DNA of 9,700 nucleotides from Pseudooctadecabacter sp. (GTDB lineage Bacteria > Pseudomonadota > Alphaproteobacteria > Rhodobacterales > Rhodobacteraceae): contig JAHDFG010000066.1 in NCBI GenBank assembly GCA_020628265.1, positions 1 through 9,700 of the forward strand. Direction: 5' to 3'. This document shows positions 1-7,176 of the stretch, piece by piece (position 1 is the first letter of the stretch; the number at the start of each line of letters is the position of its first letter). Under the pieces are notes generated by a model, which did not search any database, was not told the origin of the DNA, and was given only the letters and a program-made list of their open reading frames with translations. A program made the translations under genes and the position numbers.

Positions 1-868
1 TGTAGGCGTCATAGAGTTCGGGTACGAGCCTGTCGCCCATCCCGTCATCAAGGGCTTGCTTCATCATCTCCAGCGGCCTTTGCGCCATGACCGACGGCGC
101 GCCAGCGTCTTCCGCCATCTGGACGTAGTAGCCTACGTCCTTGGTCGCGTTCTCAATCGAAAAGGCCAGTTTTGAGGCATCCCCGTTCAGCGCGTAGTTG
201 GCGAAGAAGTCCATGAAAGGGGACCCAAGCGGCCCCGCGAACATCACGTCGAACAACTTCTGGCGGTCGATGCCGGTGATGTCGGCCATGGTGAACGCTT
301 CACCCAGTGCGTTGGCAACCACCTGACCGAAGAAATTGTTCATCAGTTTGATCGTATGGCCACTGCCCACCTCGCCCAGATGAAAGACGTTTTCGGCCAG
401 ATCATTGAGCACAGGCACCACACGATCAAAGGCCGCCTTGTCGCCCGAACACATCAGGTTGAGCATCCCCTCCAGCGCGTGGGTCGGGGTCCGGCCGATG
501 GGCGCATCAAGGTAAGTGCCCCCCGCCTCCGCAACCTCCGCGGCAAGTTGTTTGGTAGACGCAGGAAGCGAGGTGCCAAAGTCGATGACGACTGCATCTT
601 TGGACAATCCCGCAATGCCCCCATCCGCCCCGCGCATCCGGCTTTCAACGTGATCCGACGTGCCCATGCACAGCATCACAATGTCACTGTTATGGGCGAC
701 GTCACGGGCAGACGCGGCCTCGACCGCGCCGCGTGCGATGGCTTTGTCCAATTCGGTGCGGTCACGATTGCCCAGGACTGTCACGGAATAACCCTTGTCC
801 TGAAGGCGCGACACCATGGCCCCGCCCATCAAACCCAGCCCGATGAATCCCAGTTTTGGAAGCGTCAT
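1..868 (-). CDS. NAD(P)-dependent beta-hydroxyacid dehydrogenase (GarR/MmsB/YihU superfamily), 3' end cut by window edge
   Basis: This soluble dehydrogenase should interconvert a 3-hydroxy acid and its semialdehyde, for example glycerate/tartronate semialdehyde or a related three-carbon aldehyde. The first 289 residues are present, close to the family's usual 290-300, so only a few C-terminal residues are missing. The N-terminal Rossmann nucleotide site is GFIGLGLMGGAM (7-18). The catalytic lysine is K174 in the KLMNN motif (174-178), and a second conserved block is KDVGYY (243-248). The substrate loop normally reads DAPVSGG, but here it is DAPIGRT (121-127), as I recall it in the sulfolactaldehyde reductase YihU. 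The start at 868 has an AGGAGA Shine-Dalgarno that overlaps the upstream stop codon, and the gap to the dehydratase is 9 bases. It is the last visible gene of the leftward operon. The family is certain, the substrate is not: tartronate semialdehyde reductase is the default guess and a sulfolactaldehyde-type reductase is the alternative. Confidence 0.88.
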   Translation of the reverse strand, partial: MTLPKLGFIGLGLMGGAMVSRLQDKGYSVTVLGNRDRTELDKAIARGAVEAASARDVAHNSDIVMLCMGTSDHVESRMRGADGGIAGLSKDAVVIDFGTSLPASTKQLAAEVAEAGGTYLDAPIGRTPTHALEGMLNLMCSGDKAAFDRVVPVLNDLAENVFHLGEVGSGHTIKLMNNFFGQVVANALGEAFTMADITGIDRQKLFDVMFAGPLGSPFMDFFANYALNGDASKLAFSIENATKDVGYYVQMAEDAGAPSVMAQRPLEMMKQALDDGMGDRLVPELYDAY

Positions 869-877
869 TGGTTTCTC

Positions 878-2380
878 CTACATTGTGGCGCCGATTTGCC
901 ACGGAACGAATTCATAGTCGCCCAAACCAAGGCGTTCCGATTTTGTGGCGGCCCCCGAAGCGGTGGCGATGATCTGTTCGTATATCTCGCGGCCCATGGC
1001 TGGCACGTCGAGCCCTTCAGACAGGATGCGGCCTGCATCAATGTCCATGTCTCCGGCCATGCGCGTTGCCATATCGGTGTTGGTCGCGATCTTGATTGTG
1101 GGGCTTGGCTTTGACCCGAATGCGGACCCGCGACCGGTGGTAAAGCACACGATCTGGCATCCACCGGCAATTTGCCCTGTCACACTCGCCGGATCGTAGC
1201 CGGGGCTGTCCATGAAGGTGAAACCCGCAGCGGTGACCGGTTCGGCGTATTTGTAAACACCGTTCAAGGGGGTTGTGCCGCCTTTTGCAGCAGCGCCCAA
1301 GGATTTCTCAAGGATGGTTGTCAGCCCGCCCGCCTTGTTTCCAGGGCTTGGATTGTTGTCCATCGATCCCTTGTTGGCGGCCGTATACTCCTCCCACCAG
1401 CGGATCAGGTCGATCAACCGCTCGCCTGTGGCCTGATCGGCCGCCCGTTCGACAAGTAGATGTTCGGCGCCGTAAATCTCCGGCGTTTCCGCCAGAACCC
1501 CCGTGCCCCCTTGGGCCGCCAACAGATCGCAAGCGTAGCCCAGCGCGGGGTTGGCTGTTACACCGGACCACGCATCGGATCCGCCGCATTGCAACGCCAC
1601 CTTGAGGTGCGAAACAGCGCAGGGCGTACGGGTTGCCTGATTGGCCAACGGCAGCATCGCCTCGACCCTCTCGATCCCGCGCGCGACGGTCTCTTGGGTG
1701 CCGGCAACATTCTGGATGTTCATCGTTTGAAACAGAGGGCCGTGCTCCAGCCCGTAGGCCTCAAGCAGCCAGTCGATCTGGTTCATCTCGCAGCCAAGCC
1801 CGACCATCAAAACCCCTGCGAGGTTGGGGTGGCGCGCATACCCCCACATGACCCGCTGCAGCGCTTCGAACCCTGTGCCGTCACCGCCCATCCCGCAGCC
1901 GGTTCCATGCACGAAGGCTGCGACACCATCGACGTTTGGATAGTTCGCCAAAACCTCAGGCGTGAAGTGGTTTGCGATCATCCGCGCGACGGTTGCCGAA
2001 CAATTCACCGACGTCAGAATGCCGATATAATTGCGCGTACCCACGCGACCCTTGCCCCGATCAAAACCCATGAAGGTATCAGTCGCCTCAGGCACTGTCG
2101 CAGGCCTCAGGTTGGTGCCAAAGGTGTAGGTTTGGTCCACGGCGGTGAAGGACAGATTATGCGTGTGAACGTGATCGCCCGCCGCAATATCGCACGATGC
2201 GACCCCGATCTTTTGCGCGTACTTCAAAACCGGCTGGCCCGCCGCAATGGCAGATAGCGCCACCTTGTGCCCCGTGGGGATCGCCGCATTCAGCCGCAAG
2301 CCGTCCACGTCCTCGCCACCGCGCAAAGCAGTTTGCGCGATGGCCACATTATCCGCCGGATCCAGGCGTATCAGACCCAT
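878..2380 (-). CDS. UxaA-family (altronate/galactarate-type) dehydratase with N-terminal SAF domain
   Basis: A 500-residue cytoplasmic metal-dependent lyase of the altronate dehydratase/galactarate dehydratase family, which removes water from a sugar acid to give a 2-keto-3-deoxy acid. Residues 1-76 form the SAF domain and end in GDHVHTHN (68-75), as in UxaA and unlike GarD. The catalytic domain carries GRVGTRNYIG (111-120), SVNCSATVAR (124-133), HGTGCG (158-163), QCGGSDAWSG (264-273), NPSPGNKAGG (343-352) and FTTGRGSAFG (413-422). Length is that of a complete fused family member. The frame stays open to 2410, but the family N-terminus (IRLDPADNVA) fits the ATG at 2380. That ATG shares its A with the TGA of the oxygenase gene (TGATG) and has no clear Shine-Dalgarno, so translation is probably coupled. 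Close relatives include altronate and galactarate dehydratases; the sulfolactate sulfo-lyase SuyAB is a more distant member. The substrate is not proven. Confidence 0.93.
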   Translation of the reverse strand: MGLIRLDPADNVAIAQTALRGGEDVDGLRLNAAIPTGHKVALSAIAAGQPVLKYAQKIGVASCDIAAGDHVHTHNLSFTAVDQTYTFGTNLRPATVPEATDTFMGFDRGKGRVGTRNYIGILTSVNCSATVARMIANHFTPEVLANYPNVDGVAAFVHGTGCGMGGDGTGFEALQRVMWGYARHPNLAGVLMVGLGCEMNQIDWLLEAYGLEHGPLFQTMNIQNVAGTQETVARGIERVEAMLPLANQATRTPCAVSHLKVALQCGGSDAWSGVTANPALGYACDLLAAQGGTGVLAETPEIYGAEHLLVERAADQATGERLIDLIRWWEEYTAANKGSMDNNPSPGNKAGGLTTILEKSLGAAAKGGTTPLNGVYKYAEPVTAAGFTFMDSPGYDPASVTGQIAGGCQIVCFTTGRGSAFGSKPSPTIKIATNTDMATRMAGDMDIDAGRILSEGLDVPAMGREIYEQIIATASGAATKSERLGLGDYEFVPWQIGATM

Positions 2381-3327
2381 CAGGCGCAATTCGGCCCGTC
2401 CGAGGGCCAACGGTGCTGGGGAATATGGGCGCTACGTGCGAGGGTGTGACGCGCGTCGTCCCACATCTGTTTCCACACGCGCCAGTCGCGTAACTCGGCC
2501 TCGGGTCGTGCCCGCGACCTTGCAACAAAGCTTGGGAATTGATCCCGCCCTGTCGATTGGCCCGTCACGTTGTATCGCAAGTCAAAAGACCAACGGTATC
2601 CACCCGAAACATTGGACAGGCTCGCGTGCGGGGTCAGCGGATGAAAGATCACAGCACCACCGGCCTTCACTGGTGTAGGTACGGCATGTTCTTTGGGCAG
2701 ATAGGTTTCGGTAATCCCCGGCTGATTACGGGTGCAGTGAGGCAGCATGTCGTCCCGCAAACCCGGCTTCACCTGAAGGCATCCGTTTTCAACAGTCGCA
2801 TCGGTGATGGCCAGCCAGATCGTGACCATTTGGGTGTCATCCGCAGATGGCAAGGTCACGCCTTTGTCCTGATGCCAATCCGTCGCGATGATATGCGCGC
2901 GGCGCTCCCCCGTGGCGACCTCGGCCTCGGGTGGTTTGATACGCACGTGCTGGATGGGGTTCGACGTCAACTCTGGCCCCAGCAAGCTTTCGGCAATGTC
3001 CAGAAGGTTGGTGTGCGTTGCCATATCGAATACAGCGGGGCCGATATGCATGGGCGTATCATCCGCTATACCGCTGTGCGACAACGAAATATCCAGCGGC
3101 TGATACCACTCGAACCCTGCTTTCACCGCGGCATCCAGTTTGTCAAAGAACCCCATGTCCGGCGTCGCCGGTGCCAACTGCCCGTCTGCGGCCCATTCAT
3201 CATAAAGCCGGTCGATCAAGGCTTCGTACTCTGCCTTTACCGCATCCAGTGTCTTTGCATCGATGACATCCTCAAGAACGAGGTAGCCGTCGCGGTGGAA
3301 CTGGGCGATTTGAGCATCGGTCAACAT
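2380..3327 (-). CDS. Phytanoyl-CoA dioxygenase (PhyH) family Fe(II)/2-oxoglutarate-dependent oxygenase
   Basis: A complete 315-residue member of the PhyH family, cytoplasmic non-haem iron enzymes that couple 2-oxoglutarate decarboxylation to hydroxylation of a second substrate. The N-terminus (FHRDGYLVLEDVID, 10-23) is the typical PhyH opening. The iron ligands are visible as H152-x-D154 in the WHQD segment and H234 in LTPHASLSN. R245, eleven residues later, is the likely 2-oxoglutarate carboxylate anchor. The ATG at 3327 lies 4 bases after the dctM stop and is preceded by GGAG inside the end of dctM. Its stop shares one base with the next gene. Because it lies between the permease and the dehydratase genes, it probably acts on the imported compound or an early intermediate. 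PhyH enzymes act on widely different substrates (phytanoyl-CoA, ectoine, 2-aminoethylphosphonate), so the family gives no substrate. Hydroxylation leading to O-demethylation or desulfonation is an inference from context only. Confidence 0.92.
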   Translation of the reverse strand: MLTDAQIAQFHRDGYLVLEDVIDAKTLDAVKAEYEALIDRLYDEWAADGQLAPATPDMGFFDKLDAAVKAGFEWYQPLDISLSHSGIADDTPMHIGPAVFDMATHTNLLDIAESLLGPELTSNPIQHVRIKPPEAEVATGERRAHIIATDWHQDKGVTLPSADDTQMVTIWLAITDATVENGCLQVKPGLRDDMLPHCTRNQPGITETYLPKEHAVPTPVKAGGAVIFHPLTPHASLSNVSGGYRWSFDLRYNVTGQSTGRDQFPSFVARSRARPEAELRDWRVWKQMWDDARHTLARSAHIPQHRWPSDGPNCA

Positions 3328-3331
3328 GGGA

Positions 3332-5122
3332 CTACTCCAACAGCAGTGTCACAATAGGCGGCCAGATCAGCAGAACCGACAGCGCCAACAGCTGGACACC
3401 GATGAACGGCAGGAACCCTTTGAAGATGTCCGTCAGCGAAATGTGCGGCGGGGCGACAGATTTCAGGTAGAAGGCCGCAGGGCCAAAGGGCGGCGACAGG
3501 AAACTGACCTGCATGTTCATGCAGAACAGCACCCCGAACCAAACCGACAGGTACTTCGGATCCAGCTGGCCGAAATAGCCGATCTCTTCGATGGGCAGGC
3601 GCTGCACGATGGGCAGGAAGACCGGAATGATCAAAAGAACGATACCGACCCAGTCCATGAAGGCACCCATGAACAGCAGGATCACCATCATGGTCAGCAG
3701 GACCAGCATAGTGGGCATTTCCGAGCCCACGATCAGGTTGGCGATGTAGTTCGGACCGCCGGCAAGGGTGTAGGCCCCAGCCAAAGCAGCCGCACCGATC
3801 GTGACCCAAATGATCGTGCCGGTGGACCGCAAAGTCCGCATCATCGAATCCCACAAAAGCTCGACATTGGCTTCTCCGCGGAAGACCGCGATCAGGAAAA
3901 CCGCAAACGCGCCCATACCAGCGGCTTCCGTGATGCCGGTGATACCGCCGTAGATCGAACCCATCACAACACCGATCACAAGGATCGGCGGGACAAGGCC
4001 CTTGCCGTGCTCCCACCCCTTGCGTAGACGCTCGGCCCCGAACAGGGCGGCAATAAGGATGAAGGCGGCAAGCCCGATCCCGAGGAACGGCAGATCATCC
4101 GTCATTCCCAGAACAATCGGGTCGATGTTATCGGCCGGATCAAAGGCGTTCTGCCCCGTGACCGTAAAAAACAAGGCCCGCAGCAGCAAAATTGCAAAGA
4201 AGCCCGCACCAACCATGGACAGAAAGCCAAAGAACATCTGTCCCTTGCCGCTTGCGGACATGGCCGTCAGGCCTGCCATTGCAAACAACGCCACGACGAT
4301 CCCGACAGGCCCTGTGTCAGCTGGCGAAAGACCAAAGCGGCCACCGATGAAATAGACGCCCACGGCCAAGGCAATCGCAAGAATGAGGCCTCGCTGCAAA
4401 GGTCCGGCAGGAACCGCCGGATCTTCATCCGACACATCCGGCAAGGGGGCATCTTCGGGGCGCAGCTGGGTGCGGATGATGATGTAGGCGATGATCATCA
4501 TCGCCAGCATGAAGCCCGGCACGAAGGCGCCCGTGAACAAAGCCTTGATCGAGGTTTCCGTGATCAGGCCGTAAATGATCAGCACAATCGACGGCGGGAT
4601 CATGGTGCCCAGTGATCCGGACGCACAAATCGTCCCAATGGCGAGGTTCTGGTTATATCCCAGACGCAACATCTGCGGCAGCGCGATAAGGCCCAGCAAG
4701 ACCACCTCACCGCCGATGATGCCTGACATTGCGGCCATGATGACCGCCATGATGGACGTCACGATGGCGATGCCGCCGCGCACGGTCGACAGCCAGTAGT
4801 TCAGGGAATTGTACATCTCCTTGGCGATGCCGGAGCGTTCCAGCAAGGCCGCCATGAAGATGAACAATGGCACCGATATGAGGACATATTGCGTCATCAA
4901 ATCGAATATCTTCTGCGTTAATAGATAAAGCGGACCAGTCCCCGGCCTGCCCGTCAACATCCCCTCCCCGAAGGTCCACGGGGCGGTCAGAACCTGTGGT
5001 TCGAACTTCAGCACCATGACCACCAACGCCAGCACGGCAGAGGCAAAACCAAGGGGCATCCCGATCGCCAGCAGGACAACCAGCCCCAAGACGACGATCA
5101 TTGAAATCGTTCCGATATCCAT
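3332..5122 (-). CDS. dctM: TRAP transporter large permease subunit (DctM), enlarged form
   Basis: The 596-residue inner-membrane permease of a TRAP transporter drives sodium- or proton-coupled uptake of the solute delivered by the binding protein. Family signatures are IGMPLGFA (20-27), VPLFIFMAALLERSGIA (84-100), GSLGTMIPPS (169-178), ITGITEAAGMGA (394-405), FMDWVGIVLLIIPVFLPIV (488-506) and FLSPPFGPAAFYLKSVAP (541-558). A usual DctM has about 425-430 residues. Here an extra stretch of about 150 residues lies between roughly 220 and 370, with four more hydrophobic segments (about 244-260, 272-289, 296-320 and 344-362). The two family halves flank it in the normal order, and no frame break is seen. 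The frame is open to 5242, but the upstream part is basic and membrane-unlike. The ATG at 5122 overlaps the dctQ stop (TGATG) and begins the conserved N-terminal helix. Large DctM variants like this are known in marine proteobacteria. Confidence 0.95.
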   Translation of the reverse strand: MDIGTISMIVVLGLVVLLAIGMPLGFASAVLALVVMVLKFEPQVLTAPWTFGEGMLTGRPGTGPLYLLTQKIFDLMTQYVLISVPLFIFMAALLERSGIAKEMYNSLNYWLSTVRGGIAIVTSIMAVIMAAMSGIIGGEVVLLGLIALPQMLRLGYNQNLAIGTICASGSLGTMIPPSIVLIIYGLITETSIKALFTGAFVPGFMLAMMIIAYIIIRTQLRPEDAPLPDVSDEDPAVPAGPLQRGLILAIALAVGVYFIGGRFGLSPADTGPVGIVVALFAMAGLTAMSASGKGQMFFGFLSMVGAGFFAILLLRALFFTVTGQNAFDPADNIDPIVLGMTDDLPFLGIGLAAFILIAALFGAERLRKGWEHGKGLVPPILVIGVVMGSIYGGITGITEAAGMGAFAVFLIAVFRGEANVELLWDSMMRTLRSTGTIIWVTIGAAALAGAYTLAGGPNYIANLIVGSEMPTMLVLLTMMVILLFMGAFMDWVGIVLLIIPVFLPIVQRLPIEEIGYFGQLDPKYLSVWFGVLFCMNMQVSFLSPPFGPAAFYLKSVAPPHISLTDIFKGFLPFIGVQLLALSVLLIWPPIVTLLLE

Positions 5123-5961
5123 CAGTCTGCCCCCACGCTTTTTCGAATGGCCTCGATCTCGTCTTCGTCGACGATGAAGGTCTCCGGCTCGACGTTCCAA
5201 TCCGCGATCAGATTGGCGAGGGATTGAAGTGCGATCAGGCACATGATGATCAGGATCATCGGTTGAATGGTGGCGGGGATGGGCGGGTCAAAGGCTGTGC
5301 CGAACATCTCCCAGCGGTAGAGCTTGTTGATGAAAACCTGATTGTAGCTTCCGTAAACGACGCCGGCCGCAAACACGATAATCAGAACCGTCGAGATAAC
5401 ATCGAACACCTTCCGCACGGCACGCGGAACGATGTCATAAACGAGGGTAATGCGGATGTGACAGCGCTGCTGCATCGCATATAGGCCCGAGCACAAGAAC
5501 ACGAAGCCCGCGATCCAGAGCGTCAGTTCATTGGCCCATTTTGTCGGTGCCTCGACAACGTAGCGCATGAACACTTCGTAGAGCATCACACTGGTCATCA
5601 CGACAATCATGATCATTGTCGCGCGCCCAATGAACAGCGCGAAACGGTCCCAACCGCGCCATTCCTCGTATTCCATCGGGGCAACGACAAGCGTGCGCAT
5701 GCCCAGAATGGCAAAGACGGGCATCAGGACGAGCGCCAGATAGTCCACGATATTGGCAAAGCCGCCAAATAAGCCGTTCATGTTTTGAAGCACCTCCTTG
5801 CGGGTGTGCAATTCGGAGACCTGCATGAACAGGCTCTCGTTCTCAGGTGGAAACCAATCGAGTGTGAAGGCCGGAATGTGCCAGACACACCAACCCGCGC
5901 AAATCAAAAATGCCGATGGCCAGATCCATTCGACCACGCCGCCGGTCTGCTGCTCTTGCAT
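5122..5961 (-). CDS. dctQ: TRAP transporter small permease subunit (DctQ) with N-terminal extension
   Basis: A 279-residue integral membrane protein, the small subunit that pairs with DctM in a TRAP transporter. The DctQ domain occupies about 105-255. Its hallmark stretch is YEVFMRYVVEAPTKWANEL (128-146), followed by a hydrophobic helix and the HIRITL segment (168-173). A typical DctQ has 160-200 residues. The additional N-terminal 105 or so residues hold two further hydrophobic segments (about 15-32 and 73-95) with a polar loop between them. The C-terminus is acidic (DEDEIE, 265-270). The ATG at 5961 is preceded by an AGGGGA-type ribosome site about 6 bases away. The open frame up to 6051 is arginine-rich, crosses the intergenic hairpins, and is not plausible protein. 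The gene follows dctP by 111 bases and overlaps dctM by one base. The family assignment is secure; the role of the extension is unknown. Confidence 0.93.
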   Translation of the reverse strand: MQEQQTGGVVEWIWPSAFLICAGWCVWHIPAFTLDWFPPENESLFMQVSELHTRKEVLQNMNGLFGGFANIVDYLALVLMPVFAILGMRTLVVAPMEYEEWRGWDRFALFIGRATMIMIVVMTSVMLYEVFMRYVVEAPTKWANELTLWIAGFVFLCSGLYAMQQRCHIRITLVYDIVPRAVRKVFDVISTVLIIVFAAGVVYGSYNQVFINKLYRWEMFGTAFDPPIPATIQPMILIIMCLIALQSLANLIADWNVEPETFIVDEDEIEAIRKSVGAD

Positions 5962-5994
5962 GTGCTGTCCCCTGAGTCTTGATCTTGCTTGACG

Positions 5995-6016
5995 AAAGCC
6001 GTCCGCAAACGGCCTT
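5995..6016 (-). other. Second (promoter-distal) hairpin in the dctP-dctQ spacer
   Basis: On the minus strand, AAGGCCGT and ACGGCTTT can pair over 8 positions (one G-U) around the 6-base loop TTGCGG. It follows the stronger hairpin at 6030-6056 and ends 34 bases before the dctQ start. There is no run of T residues after it beyond TTT, so a strong intrinsic terminator is unlikely. It may help stop 3'-to-5' decay of the dctP message. Confidence 0.5.
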
Positions 6017-6029
6017 GGACAAACAAGAT

Positions 6030-6056
6030 GAAAGGGGCGCCGAAGCGCCACCCTTC
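6030..6056 (-). other. Stable UUCG-capped hairpin after dctP (mRNA stabiliser or attenuator)
   Basis: Seventeen bases after the dctP stop codon the minus strand reads GAAGGG-T-GGCGC-TTCG-GCGCC-CCTTTC. This gives a 5-bp GC stem capped by a UUCG tetraloop, extended by a 6-bp stem (one G-U) across a one-base bulge. The following sequence (ATCTTGTTTG) is only mildly T-rich, so complete termination is not expected. Hairpins in this position are known to raise the level of the binding-protein mRNA above that of the permease genes. That role is inferred here. Confidence 0.65.
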
Positions 6057-6072
6057 TGCATTGTGCTTTGGA

Positions 6073-7092
6073 TTATTCCATCGCGCCGATGCCGCGCAGG
6101 AAGTCGAGGTGCGCGTTCAGCAGCTCGGTGGATTCCGGCGTGGTTGCGAACTCAACCCATGCGTCCTGAACCGCCTGACGGTAAACCGCCATGTCCTCTT
6201 CAGCCCACTGGTACATGTTCAGACCCTGTTCCGCCAAAGCAACGGAGTTCTCGGCGTTCTTGACCTCGTTGATCGTGGTGTTCTTCAACGCCAGAGCCTG
6301 CATGCCGATGCGCAGGATTGCCTGATGGTGGGCAGGCATCGCATCCCAGACGTCCTTGTTACAGGCCAGGTGGTCAGCTGGCATCGAGTGGAAGCCCGGA
6401 TAGTTGGTGTGCTCTGCGATGTCATACAGACCCAGACCGATGTTGTTGGTCAGGTTGGCCGCGTCTGCGCCGTCGATGATGCCGGTTTCCAGTGCGGTGA
6501 AGATTTCGTTGAAGTCCATCACAATGGGGGAGGCGCCGAGGTTTTCAAAGATCAGCGTGATCACGCCAGGAGGCGAACGGAACTTCCAGCCTTCGAGGTC
6601 TGCCACACCGGATATCGGGCGGGTCGAGGACAGCGATTCAGGACCGGGGATCCACCAGCCCACGAACTGCATGCCATACTGGTTGTAGAGGTTGTTCAGC
6701 GCCTCTTCACCGCCGCCGTGCAGCATCCAGGCGTACTGCTGATAGGGGTTTGCATAGCCACCTGTAAGGTCGCCGGTGAACTGGAACGCAGGGTTCTTGC
6801 CAGTCTGATAGGCACCACCTGTCATATCGCAGTCCAGAATACCGGTTGCAGCAGCGTCGAAGGTTTCGGCAGAGGCCACAACGGAGGATGCATAGAACAT
6901 TTCGATCTGGATTTCGCCGTTGGACATCGCGGTGACGTCTTCGATGAATTCGGACGCCATCTGGCCCGACAGCGTTTCCTGGCTGAAGTGCGTCTGGATG
7001 CGCAGATTGGTTGTTTGAGCGTTGGCAGCGACAGCAGCCACGGACAGTGCGGCAGCTGACGCGGCGAGCGTCAGTTTCTTCAGTGTGGACAT
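6073..7092 (-). CDS. dctP: TRAP transporter periplasmic solute-binding protein (DctP family)
   Basis: A 339-residue exported protein that captures the substrate in the periplasm and hands it to DctQM. Residues 1-25 are a signal peptide: basic start (STLKK), alanine-rich hydrophobic core, and a likely cleavage after AANA (22-25). The mature protein shows the DctP pattern RIQTHFSQETL (31-41), WWIPGPESLSSTRPI (146-160), GWKFRSPPG (168-176) and FNEIFTALETGIIDGAD (194-210). R172, in the KFRSP segment, corresponds to the conserved arginine that forms a salt bridge with the ligand carboxylate, so the ligand should be an organic acid. The ATG at 7092 has a strong GGGAGGAA ribosome site 3 bases upstream and sits directly before the signal peptide; the open frame up to 7179 covers the promoter region and was rejected. 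It is first in the leftward operon. The binding pocket resembles that of 2-oxo- and hydroxy-acid binders, but the ligand cannot be read from sequence. Confidence 0.95.
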   Translation of the reverse strand: MSTLKKLTLAASAAALSVAAVAANAQTTNLRIQTHFSQETLSGQMASEFIEDVTAMSNGEIQIEMFYASSVVASAETFDAAATGILDCDMTGGAYQTGKNPAFQFTGDLTGGYANPYQQYAWMLHGGGEEALNNLYNQYGMQFVGWWIPGPESLSSTRPISGVADLEGWKFRSPPGVITLIFENLGASPIVMDFNEIFTALETGIIDGADAANLTNNIGLGLYDIAEHTNYPGFHSMPADHLACNKDVWDAMPAHHQAILRIGMQALALKNTTINEVKNAENSVALAEQGLNMYQWAEEDMAVYRQAVQDAWVEFATTPESTELLNAHLDFLRGIGAME

Positions 7093-7095
7093 TGG

Positions 7096-7103
7096 TTCCT
7101 CCC
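7096..7103 (-). promoter_or_regulatory. Strong ribosome binding site of dctP
   Basis: The minus strand reads GGGAGGAACCA before ATG at 7092, with the GGAGG core 5 bases from the start. It is the best Shine-Dalgarno in the leftward operon, in keeping with the large excess of binding protein that TRAP systems need. It fixes the dctP start at 7092. Confidence 0.8.
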
Positions 7104-7138
7104 TTGGTCCTTCTGTTGGCCGTAGACCGGCCCTCCCT

Positions 7139-7153
7139 TTTGGTATGACCAAA
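7139..7153. promoter_or_regulatory. Predicted GntR (FadR-subfamily) operator
   Basis: The sequence TTTGGTATGACCAAA is a perfect palindrome with 6-base arms and a 3-base centre. Its core TGGTATGACCA fits the FadR-type GntR consensus TNGTNNNACNA at every fixed position and resembles the UxuR/ExuR hexuronate operator (TTGGTATACCAA). It lies 46 bases upstream of dctP, where a bound repressor could block transcription into the operon. The regulator gene is not in the window. Confidence 0.6.
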
Positions 7154-7176
7154 GTAGGTGGCTTGCTTTTTTTAGG

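Noticed and set aside
1460..2257. A 265-codon open frame on the plus strand opposite the UxaA-type dehydratase
   Set aside because: Antisense shadow of a well-conserved gene, with no ribosome site or recognisable protein features.
3326..4027. A 233-codon plus-strand frame rich in Gln, Asp, Arg and His opposite dctM
   Set aside because: The composition is what the reverse complement of hydrophobic membrane codons gives; dctM itself is unambiguous.
5123..5242. Upstream extension of dctM by 40 codons
   Set aside because: The added residues are arginine-rich and lie inside the dctQ 3' end; the ATG at 5122 begins the conserved first helix and overlaps the dctQ stop.
6030..6056. The hairpin after dctP read as a rho-independent terminator
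   Set aside because: The stem is strong but no T run follows, and dctQ and dctM downstream would need their own promoter, which I do not see.
5989..7059. A 356-codon open frame on the plus strand opposite dctP
   Set aside because: It is the antisense of a clear DctP gene in high-GC DNA; its translation is rich in His, Arg and Cys and shows no domain pattern.
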